Source: Branchipolynoe longqiensis
Taxonomy: Eukaryota > Annelida > Polychaeta > Phyllodocida > Polynoidae
Direction of reading: 5' to 3'
Length of the DNA: 64,000 bases
Assembly (NCBI GenBank): GCA_030323885.1
Contig: CM059198.1
Span: 16,592,462-16,656,461, forward strand
Part shown: positions 54,700 through 64,000 of the stretch, piece by piece
Layout: each line of letters opens with the position of its first letter
Numbering within the stretch: the first letter of the stretch is position 1
Notes under the pieces: generated by a model
The model's input: only the letters and a program-made list of their open reading frames with translations
Databases searched by the model: none
Told to the model about the DNA's origin: nothing
Made by a program: the position numbers and the translations under genes

Positions 54700-57600
54700 G
54701 TAAGATCCAGTCGTTTTTAGGTGAATATGCTACTTAGACAATTTTGTTAACAAATCAATTTTGTTGTAATATAGTTGGGGCCTTAGTGAATCAGAAAATG
54801 TTGAACTCTTTTTGACCTATGGCATATTTCACGGGGCAGGGACACGACTGGACATGGATAGTTATTTATTGATTAAAGTTTGGTGTAGCCTACAGGTCGT
54901 CAGAGCTCAAAGTTCTGGTCAGTCGTGGCACCCCCCAGGAGCAGCCCCATCCTCACTGCGGATCAATTACCGATCGTGGGGGTACTCAAACTCTCCTGAT
55001 CTCTGGCATAAGGGCATTCATTTTCAAAACAGACATGCTCAACTCAGGAGTGTGAAATTTAGCAGGATGAAATAAAAAGTCTGAGAAATTGTTTATTTCA
55101 TATTGTCTAATGTTAGTTGGTTAAGATATCCAACTGGGTCAGGCAATATGCCACTTTAAGAGAACTAACATTCCTATGCACATAACTGGAAGATTACAAT
55201 GTTTGCAAGAGTTTATTACACAAAGATAGCCAGATAAATTGATTCTAATGCAGAAACCAGCACAGCCCTTGAAACCATTACCACGGGTAAGATTCCATTT
55301 TCGATGTGGAATGGCTTATCTAATTTGTCAGGGTAAGGTAAGTTTAGTTCTGGGGATATTACTTGCATTTGCCATGGATATGAGAACAGATCACATTTTC
55401 CTTCAAGGTAGAGTCCATTACAATGCTTACTATACCTTGAGAACATTCATCTTTTCCAGAAACAATCACTCAACCAGAAACAACCACTATTGGTAACATC
55501 CAGTTGATTTTTGTTGAATACTTTAGACACTTTTGTAAACAAAATTAGATGTAGTTGATTATAGTTGGGCCATAGTGTCTCAGAAAATTGGTTTAGGCAA
55601 ATTGTGGTAAGCTTCCTCTCAAATTAGTAATTTATCAACTTTTATATCTGTGATGCAATGGTTTCAATCTTCAGCAACTATATCTCAAAACAGCCACACT
55701 TGGACTTGAATGCGAAAATAGAAGCCTGAAACAAAAAGTCCAAGAAATTCTTTATTTCAAAAGATGCAAAATAGATTTCAGAGCCCAGTTAGTAGGCCTA
55801 GGCCCTATACTTGACTCATCCAAATAGCCATGGGTTTATCTTAGAATTTCAAAGTCGTTATGCAGTCATGCATGAGTTTGGGCCGATTCCAACATTGAAA
55901 TCTGAAAGTAGTTATATATATTCCTTGTGTGTAAATATTTATATCTGTTGCATTTTTGACATGAGAACAGATTACATTTTCCTTCACGGTAGATTCTATT
56001 AAAATTTAACTTGAGAATGTTTATCTATTCCAGAAACAAGCATTCAACCAGAAACAACCACTATTGGTAAGATCCAATTGCTTTTTGGTGAATACTTCCG
56101 AATCTTGTCAACAAAATCCATGTCATTGATTATAGTTGGGGCCATTAAATGTGAATCAGCAAATTGTGTTAGGAACATTTTAGTAAGCTGCCTGCGAAAA
56201 TTATGATAAACTTTAATATCTGTAGTGTAAGAGTATCAAGCTTGATCAACCCTATCTCAAGACTCAGTGTTATTCCAAGCTTTTAGCAAAATCAGTTGTT
56301 TCACGTATAGACCTACATATCATTGCCACCTTCAACTTAAATAGCACGACAACAGAACAAGGACGTTGAACAGGCTACAGGCTATGTATGACACTAATTT
56401 CACATTTTCCTTAGGAATGGTTTTGACCTCTGGCATAATTCACAAGGCTGGGACACAACTAGACATAGACAGGTTGGAGAGCTTACCTCGATCGGGCTAT
56501 GGTGGTTAAATACTTCATTCGACCCCCGGTACCATTTCCAAGGTCGAATTTTATATAGGATTAGTTAGCAGGTTCAAAAATATGGTGATGGCACACTGAG
56601 TTTTGGGAAGTTTTCATATTGGAATACATCACTAGAAAGCAAACAAATATATCTAATTTCCTGGATCTTCCTAGGACATTTAGTTGGGATCGGATTGAGT
56701 AAATTAACAGTGAATATTAGGAAATAATTCAGTAGTTACAACACATGGCTACAGGACAGAACTGCCCATGATAGTACTGTGTTGGTATAGCCATTAATCC
56801 CAAACAATAGAGGAACCTTCAGTCAACCACGGGGGTATATGCTGGTCTGTGGCCCACTCATATACTTCCACTTGCCACTGGGGGAGTTCCTGTGGGGACT
56901 GTTGTACATCATTTAGATATTATTGTCGTTATTATTATGGTAATATTTTAATTATTATTGGCATTATTCTTAGATTTACATATCCATGTATATACATATA
57001 TATATATATATACATGTAGTGTCCTGCCCCCTTCATTTAGATTCGTCATTATATTCGTCATTATCCGTGACTCTCTGTGACAGAAGGCTGTGACTTCCGG
57101 TACGCCGAAGTCAGGTTGGAGTAAAGAAGAGTCGGGTAAAGTAGAGTCGAGTAAACTAGAGTCAGGGAAAGTAGAGTCAGGGAAAGTAGACTCAGGTAAA
57201 GTAGGGTAGGGTAAAGTCAGGTCGGGTGAAGTCAGGTCGGGTAAGGTCAGGTTGGGTAAAGTTAGGCTGGGTCCAGTCAGGTATGGTCAAGTCAGGCGGG
57301 TCAAGTCAGGTCGGGTTATTTTTAGATTTACATATACATATATATATGGATATATATATAAATATACATGTACACATACATACACATATACATATAAATA
57401 TACATATACCTATGTGTATATACATATATAAATATGCACTTTTGTATATATATGTCTATATATATACATGCATTCACATCTACATATATGTACACATATA
57501 TACATATGGAGACCTATATATATGACTACATAAATGTATATATATATGTTAATACATACTGTATTTAGAGATGACTGCATCACATATTGTCACTGGTAAG

Positions 57601-60600
57601 TTAACACATGTGTAGTTTGTTTCACTCTCAGACTTATTGCACCAATGCAAGGGGCCTAAGCTCTGACACTTTCACCCTCAGATTTTAACCAAACACTGCC
57701 ATTACCCTAAATAATATTCCATTTATATTTTATTAATTATATTTTTGATTATGCATGTACATGTACACATACACATACTTATAAAGTGATATGTATATAA
57801 CCGCCTCCCCAATATTATATATAATATATACATAATATTGCAATATCAGTTGAAGAATAACTTACCAGTGTTCCTAAATGTAGGGATGACTGTTTCAAAT
57901 CCATCACAATAGTAATCCATTTGCAAGTAACAAGTTGACTGTTGTGTAGTGTGTGCCTTCAGAAATATGTGTGTGCAGTGCACTGTGGCACAGACCCTTA
58001 TACACCAAATCCAATCCACTGTCACACCTAGTCCAAGGGCATAAGCTGTAACACATTCACAGTCAGTGAGTGAAGCTGTCAGTGGATCTGCAACCGAGAG
58101 CACCATTAGGTAACCTGAGGTGTGAAAGCTTTACTTGGCAGTTTTTGGTTAAAATCTGAGTCTTAGAGTGTCAGAACTTAGGCCCCTTGCAATAAGTCTA
58201 AGAGTGAAACAGACTACATATGTGTTAACTTACCAGACTACATATGGATTAACTTAGCAATGACAAATGGAGGACCACTCTAAGATATGTGATGCAGTCA
58301 TCTCTAAATACAATATGTATTTATATGCATGTATATATGCATGTATATATGTCTACATAGGTATGTATGTATACATATATGTCTATATGTCTGCATATAT
58401 ATGTATATATATGTATATGTAAATGTATGTGTATGTATGTGTATGTATATATGTATGTATATATGTATATATATGTATATGGATGTATATGGTTGTGTAT
58501 GCATGTGTGTGCATGGGTATACATGTGTATGCATGTGTATCAATGTATATGTGTATGTATGCATATGTATGGGTATATATGAATATGTATATGTATATAT
58601 ATGTATGTATATGTATGTATATGTATGTATATGTATGTATATGTATGTATATGTATGTATATGCATGTATATGTATGTATAAGTATGTATAGGTATATGT
58701 ATAATATTTATAATAGTCATATGGGGTTCGGTTCGGCCGGCGCTGGGACTCTCGGCCTGCCGGCGCCGGGACTCTCGGCCTGCCGGCGCCGGGACTCTCG
58801 GCCTCCCGGCACCGGCCTTCCCTTAAATAATATGAATAGAAATAAAAGGTGATAACCAACAATAAAATAAATCAAATACAATAAAGTTTTTCTTAATGTT
58901 GTACCAGCAAGACAAGCCATATTTGTGGTGATAATGCATCCGATGCATAATCACAGTTAATTATTTATTATGCATATATATATTGGTATGCAAAAAAATA
59001 TATCTAAATGATGTACAACAGTCCCCACAGGAACTCCCGCAGTGCCAAGTGGAAGTATATGAGTGGGCCACATACCAGCATATACCCCCATGGTTGACTG
59101 AAGGTTCCTCTATTGTTTGGGATTCATGGCTATACCAACACAGTACTATCAGGGGCAGTTCTGTCCTGTAGCCATGTGTTGTAACTACTGAATTATTTCC
59201 TAATATTCACTGTTAATTTACTCAATCCGGTCCCAACGAAATGTCCTAGGGATATTCAGGAAATTAGATATCATGTTTTGCTTTCTATTGATGTGTTCCA
59301 ATATGAAAACTTCCCAAAACTCAGTGTTCCACAACCATATTTGTGAACCTGCACCTTAATCCTATATGAAATTCGACCTTGGAAATTGAATCGGTACTCG
59401 AATGAGGTACTTTAACCACCATAGCCCGAACGAGGTAAGCTCTCCAACCTGATAGATGGTTAATTATTTATTGAGGTTTGGATGTCACCTACAGGTCAGT
59501 GGACCTCAGACTCCTGGTCATTTGTGGCACCCCCAGGAGGGCCTTCCATCCACACCAGTGGTCAATTCCCCATGGTGCCAGGGTTCAAACTCTCTGTGAC
59601 CTCTGGTATAATGGTATTAGTTTTCAAAACAAATCAGATTGACTCTGTAGAAATTGAAATTTAGAACCATTAAAACACAAAGTCTCAGTCTTTAGAGAAG
59701 TAAGCAAGTAATTGGAAGATTAAGCCTACATGGTTCGCAAGAGTGTATTACACAAAGATAGCCAGAGAAACTTCTTATATTCCAGAAACCAGCACAGCCC
59801 ATGAAACCACTACCACGGGTAAGATTCCTTTTTCGATGTGGAATGGCTTAACTATTATTTCAAGGTAAGGTAGGTTTAGTTCTGTAAACATTAATTACCT
59901 TTGCAATGGATATATGAGAACAGATCATATTTTCCGTCAAGGTATAGTGTCTATTACAAATATAACTTGAGAATATTCATATATTCCAGAAACAAGCACT
60001 CCAGCTGGAACAACGACTATTGGTAAGATCCAGTCATTTCTTTGGTGAATATGGGCCTACGTTATACAATTTTGTCAACAAATTAGATTTAGTTGATTAT
60101 AGTTGGGGCCTTAGTGTCTCAGCAATTTGTTTTGGGCACATTGTGGTAAGGTGCCTCTGATATGATGCAAGAGTTTTAATCTTCACTAACTCTATCTCAA
60201 AAGTCAGTGTCATTCCTGGATTTGAGAGAAGTCGCTTGTTTCACATAGAGCCCTTTTAGGCCTACATTGCAGTTCCACCTTCGAGTTTAATAGCATGACA
60301 AAAGAACAAGAAAGTGGGACAAAATATATGCGATACTACTTTCCCATTTCCCTATTCATTGTTTGATCTCTAGCATATAATGACATTGGTTTTGAAAACT
60401 AACCTGAATAACTCAATAGAGAATGAAATGTAAACATAGGCCTACTAGCTACATCACATTTCTCGAAGTGGTATGTGACTGGTGGAGCAATGCAGCCACA
60501 ATCAGACACCAATGCAACAACAGATGCATGAAACAAAAAATCCCAGAAATGATTTATTTCAAAATATGTAGGACCTACACTAGATTTCATATTCTCTTTT

Positions 60601-60775
60601 GTTACTTGCTTAGCATATCCAGTTGGTACAGGGAAGCTGCTGCTATTAGAGAAATAACATGGTCACACACACAACTGGACAATTAGATCGTTGGCAAAGG
60701 TTTGTTACACAAAGATAGCCAGGGAATCTTCTTCTATTCCAGAAACGAGCACAGCTGTTGAAAGTACCACGATGG
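54667..60775 (+). CDS. Micro-exon array encoding Thr-rich 11-residue repeats (partial gene)
   Basis: At least seven exons of exactly 33 nt lie on the plus strand at 54,667, 55,254, 55,460, 56,034, 59,786, 59,990 and 60,743. Each follows a CAG acceptor and precedes a GTAAG/GTAAC donor (GCAAG in the last). Each begins with the last two bases of a Glu codon and ends with its first base, so every exon is phase 1-1 and can be skipped or added without a frameshift. Type A reads [14 protein letters not shown], type [14 protein letters not shown]. Spliced, they give a run of E-T-S-T-x-x-E-T-T-T-x, suited to dense O-glycosylation as in mucin stalks. Surrounding intron sequence is duplicated with the exons. 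No signal peptide, membrane segment or terminal exon is seen here. Expression is not shown. Confidence 0.65.
55254..55286 (+). CDS. Micro-exon B1
   Basis: Acceptor TCTAATGCAG (weaker pyrimidine tract than other units), donor GTAAGATTCC. Encodes (E)[10 protein letters not shown]. Confidence 0.6.
55460..55492 (+). CDS. Micro-exon A2
   Basis: Acceptor ATCTTTTCCAG, donor GTAACATCC. Encodes (E)[10 protein letters not shown]. It lies 206 bp after B1, the same spacing (204 bp) as B2 to A4. Confidence 0.65.
56034..56066 (+). CDS. Micro-exon A3
   Basis: Acceptor ATCTATTCCAG, donor GTAAGATCC. Encodes (E)[10 protein letters not shown]. The upstream 180 bp match those before A1. Confidence 0.65.
57321..58712. 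repeat. TATATG/TATG microsatellite interrupted by MITE-D
   Basis: 57,321-57,550 and 58,322-58,712 are alternating AT/AC/GT-rich microsatellites. The second has clean TATGTATA units at 58,600-58,690. Confidence 0.85.
57551..58321. mobile_element. MITE-D, nested in TIR-M
   Basis: A 771-bp element with imperfect TIRs of about 170 bp starting AATACATACTGTATTTAGAG. It includes TTTAGAGATGACTGCATCAC, TTGCA..GGGGCCTAAG and GATTTTAACCAAA on both sides. It splits a TATG microsatellite of the host element. A fragment is at 35,108-35,390. Confidence 0.75.
59786..59818 (+). CDS. Micro-exon B2
   Basis: Acceptor CTTATATTCCAG, donor GTAAGATTCC. Encodes (E)[10 protein letters not shown]. Confidence 0.65.
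59990..60022 (+). CDS. Micro-exon A4
   Basis: Acceptor ATATATTCCAG, donor GTAAGATCC. Encodes (E)[10 protein letters not shown]. Confidence 0.65.
60743..60775 (+). CDS. Micro-exon B3 with GC donor
   Basis: Acceptor CTTCTATTCCAG, donor GCAAGATTCC (GC in place of GT, as in the minor GC-AG introns). Encodes (E)[10 protein letters not shown]. Confidence 0.55.
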
Positions 60776-61103
60776 GCAAGATTCCTTTTTCGATGTGAAA
60801 TGGGCCAGGGAAATGTCGATTTTATTGTTTTATTGAGCATTTGCACTGTCAAATTTAAACGGCTGTCTAAAACAAATAAGCCCCCTACCCACTGCAGAAT
60901 CACAAAGAAAATGAAAGAATAATGCAAGCAAACAACCAATAATCACATCAGATAATAAGGGATTCTCTACAATATTATGATGTCTTAAAAGACCTTGATG
61001 TAAGTAATAGCTGAAAGGTTTGCATGCATTATATGCCAAGTTTCCAATACCTGCTTATTTCAAATTGGCATATTACTCCAATTTCCAAGGCTGTGCCAAT
61101 ACT
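60776..61103. other. Intron or intergenic sequence, nothing recognised
   Basis: Downstream of micro-exon B3. No further 33-nt exon of this type was found up to 63,500. Confidence 0.5.
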
Positions 61104-61320
61104 TGTTGGACCAGCATTACTGACATACCAACATACTTAATGGTAGGCCCCTACACTGTGATATATGCGTAATAGATGTCCAGACGTCTCGACACATCTG
61201 TAATATATGCAAATGAGATGATATCATGGAAAAGTTTGGCCGGCTATCGTTTGAGCCCTGGAGGGGAATAAAGTCATTCAGTATCCAGAAGTCAAAGTGT
61301 TCAGACGTCATACTTTCACA
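61104..61320 (+). mobile_element. Solo LTR of the 21-22 kb Gypsy family
   Basis: The plus strand matches the LTR at 22,503-22,719: ATATATGCGTAATAGATGT, GAGATGATATCATGGAAAAG, GAATAAAGTCATTCAGTATC, TTCAGACGTCATACTTTCACA-type end at 61,320. No internal region or primer-binding site follows, so it is a solo LTR. The exact 5' end and target duplication are uncertain. Confidence 0.7.
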
Positions 61321-61791
61321 TACACTGCTTGTCTTAGTGCCCAATATACAAGGTCTATTTCATATTGGATTTCCAATGTCGAAAATTTGATTTGTTGTGA
61401 TATCTCGTCACTTGTTGCAGCATGTTAAACAAAAATCATCATTGTCTCAGTAGGCCCCTATATTATTACAGCATGTAGGCCTACTCAAAGCACATTCATT
61501 ATTGATGTACCAAACATATTGCAACACATTTCACCAATAGTCTCGGTGGATAATTACGATTTACATTGCCTAAGGAATAAGGTGAATTAGATAATGTCTA
61601 ATAAAATGTCTTCCATGTAAGGCTCTTGGTTTATCCACTCTGAAACTACATGATCTTATTTTGTTAGCGACCAGTCCAATCATTTGTCAGCCTTTTTTCA
61701 TTGAGAAATCTTATCAATTTACATGAGTGTTCTGAATTTGAAGTCCCCCTACCAATAGAAACACCGATCGGAGGAGATATATATATATGTC

Positions 61792-61834
<43 letters not shown>

Positions 61835-62646
61835 TTATATATATGATGTATAATGCATTATGCAAATATAAAGGTTCGAAAGGGAATTATTATTGTTATA
61901 TATTTTATTATTGTACCAATTATTCTTGTTCTGCCTCCTCCACAGCATTGGGGACCGGTGGCGCCACCATCGCCAGCCCCTCTCACTCCAAACATATGTA
62001 GGCTATATATATGCGTATAATATATATATGAAAACATGTGTATATATATATGTATCAGAAAATCCAAAATATAGCTCAAATGTCAAACTACACCTATTCA
62101 TATATTGTGGATTCTCTGATATTGTGCACCTATGTGAAAGGACATGCAATGAACATCCCATCAAGAGAATGTTGGAAAAGAAGGAGTGGCATCAGAGAAA
62201 TGTGGCATGAGTTCCGGGAGGGGCGGCGGCTACCGACTCCAGTAGACTGGATGACCCTAAGATTGGAGCGTTGATTTGAGAAGATAGCCAGGAATATCTG
62301 CTAATGAAGCTGGTCACGTGCACTACATACTTGATGCTGATTGGTGTATGAGTGGAACGATAAGTAGGGCCTGTATTGTATGTAACTCAATGTGTCGACT
62401 CCAATACATTACATGGCCGAGCTTAAACCATTCAATTGATTGGCTACTTGTGAAGCTGTACGTTTTACTCTTGGCACATTCATCTCTACTCCACTCTATA
62501 CCAATTAAAGATGGATATCACACATAACAGTGTCGTATGCTTGATCTAAGGTGGAATCAGTAGGGAATAGATTCAACAAATTTGTCTTTGGTATCATATT
62601 GGTGAAGCATTTGTGATATGACAATACAGAAGAAGCTTCTTCAATT
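61321..62646. other. No gene seen; TA microsatellite at 61,780
   Basis: Mixed sequence with a TA microsatellite (61,778-61,832). Open frames around 61,900-62,280 show no family I recognise. Confidence 0.5.
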
Positions 62647-63156
62647 TTAAGTTGCAAAATCCGATGAAGCCATCCAATTTTCTAAACCAAAGATTTAACT
62701 CATACACGGGAACACACAATGCTGCAGGAAAGGAATATAAAGTCATTTTAATAGACCCTGTCACTGTTGCTGGTCATACAAGTCTGTGATATCCAGTATT
62801 CCAGGGCGCAGACCAATATTATTTTGCACATGTGTTCACTTCAAATATCTCCAGTTAGTCATTTTTAACCAGTTACCCCAAACTGAAGGTTATGTCATGA
62901 CGGGAGGGGAGGGACGAAGCAAAGGGAACATTGCACCGAGAGCAGGATTTAAACCCATACTTCTGCCAGTCTGGGTCTAGCATCATAAACTTGAGACAAT
63001 CTAGACCGCTGCATGCAATCACCCTACTATCTAACCTACTTAGCTACCTACGTGGCTCTTTGGATGTGGGGGCAATGCAGATAGCTAAAATTGTAATGAT
63101 AACATATGCTTTAAAAGATATGGCAGAAACTCAGTCATCGGACTATGCAACTTTAA
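62647..63156. mobile_element. TTAA-type MITE, copy 2, with SINE-like insert
   Basis: Bounded by TTAAGTTGCAAAATCCGAT and ATCGGACTATGCAACTTTAA. It is longer than copy 1. At about 62,925-63,030 it holds a minus-strand tRNA-like segment (B box GGGTTTAAATCCTG) related to that at 37,600. Confidence 0.65.
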
Positions 63157-63559
63157 CTTTTGGTAAGCAGGTGACCATGCTCTACGTAATTAGAGAGTTT
63201 TCGTTCATTGTGCATGGAGAGGCTGAAATGGAGGTGTGAATCAGTGCACAGAGGTGTTGTGGTGAGGGGTTTCTCACTGACAGGTTTGACAGTCAGTGTC
63301 AGCATTAGGGTTGATAGCACCCCAGGACAAGTGAACGTCACCGCCTTTACAATTATACTAGGACATCTTTGATATGTTCGATATGTTTGATAATATTTTA
63401 TATATTTGATCAATATTGCACTACAATGGTGGCATGAACGAATGGTCAAGACATAAATACCTGTGAAGAATTAGAATAATTACCTGCATTCATTGGAACA
63501 ATACTTTTCCACTGAAAGTTCACATTTTACTCTATGAATGTTTGTCTGTTGAGTTTTGT
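63157..63559. other. No gene seen
   Basis: Ordinary AT-rich sequence leading into the terminal minisatellite. Confidence 0.5.
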
Positions 63560-64000
63560 CATCTTTGTTCCAGTTTCATGAATGCCTTCCCAGCCCCCTC
63601 TCCATCTTTGTTCCAGTTTCATGAATGCCTTCCCAGCCCCCTCTCCATCTTTGTTCCAGTTTCATGAATCCCTTCCCAGCCCCCTCTCCATCTTTGTTCC
63701 AGTTTCATGAATCCCTTCCCAGCCCCCTCTCCATCTTTGTTCCAGTTTCATGAATCCCTTCCCAGCCCCCTCTCCATCTTTGTTCCAGTTTCATGAATCC
63801 CTTCCCAGCCCCCTCTCCATCTTTGTTCCAGTTTCATGAATCCCTTCCCCCTCTCCATCTTTGTCCAGTTTCAGAATCCCTTCCCACCCCCTCTCCATCT
63901 TTGTTCCAGTTTCATGAATCCCTTCCCAGCCCCCTCTCCATCTTTGTTCCAGTTTCATGAATCCCTTCCCAGCCCCCTCTCCATCTTTGTTCCAGTTTCA
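63560..64000 (+). repeat. 43-bp pyrimidine-rich minisatellite, runs off the window
   Basis: About ten units start CATCTTTGTTCCAG, then TTTCATGAATCCCTTCC and CAGCCCCCTCTC. The first two units have GAATGCC, the others GAATCCC. One unit near 63,845 is shortened. Each unit contains a splice-acceptor-like CTTTGTTCCAG. Confidence 0.95.

Larger units (their letters stand above)
56470..59451. mobile_element. TIR-M element, complete copy, 2,982 bp
   Basis: It begins CAGGTTGGAGAGCTTACCTC and ends with the inverse. The TIRs match over about 455 bp (56,470-56,925; 58,980-59,451). ATAGA flanks both sides (56,465-56,469; 59,452-59,456) as a 5-bp target duplication. Removing the element restores the intron unit seen near 54,860. 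Inside: GTCGGGTAAAG-type units (57,110-57,320), a TATATG microsatellite, a nested MITE-D, a TATG microsatellite and three units of the CCGGCGCC minisatellite (58,735-58,825). It has no coding capacity, so it is non-autonomous. Confidence 0.8.

Noticed and set aside
54812..55075. 87-codon frame as an extra exon of the micro-exon gene
   Set aside because: The homologous unit at 59,450-59,660 is conserved at DNA level but not in this reading frame.
57846..58106. 86-codon minus-strand frame
   Set aside because: Lies inside MITE-D, and the related fragment at 35,108-35,390 does not keep the frame.

Overview
This window is eukaryotic and almost certainly from an animal. It contains spliceosomal exon/intron structure, no bacterial gene organisation, tRNA-derived SINEs, CR1/Jockey-type LINEs, Ty3/Gypsy elements, tyrosine-recombinase (DIRS/Ngaro-like) retrotransposons, an Academ-like DNA transposon, several MITE families and many AT-rich microsatellites. 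This mixture is typical of marine invertebrates such as molluscs, lancelets, echinoderms or hemichordates. The phylum cannot be fixed from the sequence alone. Most of the window is nested, decayed mobile DNA.

Layout. 1-9 kb: two broken copies of a CR1-like LINE (ORF1 with a PHD finger, endonuclease, RT), separated by two unrelated tyrosine-recombinase (YR) retrotransposon fragments lying head to head. 9-11 kb: a second LINE family on the minus strand. 11-18 kb: a dispersed repeat (here R3) split by a SINE and by a 5.5-kb Academ-like transposon with ~340-bp terminal inverted repeats (TIRs). 19-23 kb: a 3.9-kb palindrome-like composite whose arms enclose an inverted 15-bp minisatellite and half of a Gypsy element. 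23-25 kb: a MITE and a decayed three-exon SGNH-hydrolase-like gene. 25.6-30 kb: a Gypsy element on the minus strand. 32-35 kb: two copies of a long-TIR element (here TIR-M) that carries GC-rich minisatellites, one expanded to about 44 units. 38-41 kb: MITEs, SINEs and a second R3 copy that serves as an empty site for the SINE and Academ insertions. 41-46.2 kb: the best preserved element, a Ngaro/PAT-like YR retrotransposon (gag, RT-RNase H, tyrosine recombinase, split direct repeats). 47-51.3 kb: a second YR lineage with an almost perfect 713-bp tandem duplication. 53.3-54.4 kb: a Gypsy gag and LTR. 54.6-60.8 kb: an array of at least seven 33-nt micro-exons. 63.6 kb to the end: a 43-bp minisatellite.

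The only candidate host gene is the micro-exon array on the plus strand (54,667-60,775). Each 33-nt exon is phase 1-1, flanked by AG and GT (once GC), and encodes an 11-residue Thr/Ser-rich repeat with the pattern E-T-S-T-x-x-E-T-T-T-x. Two alternating exon types sit in duplicated intron units. The simplest reading is a mucin-like extracellular stalk built by serial duplication of whole intron-exon units. One intron was later invaded by a 2,982-bp TIR-M element. The first and last exons of the gene are not visible here.
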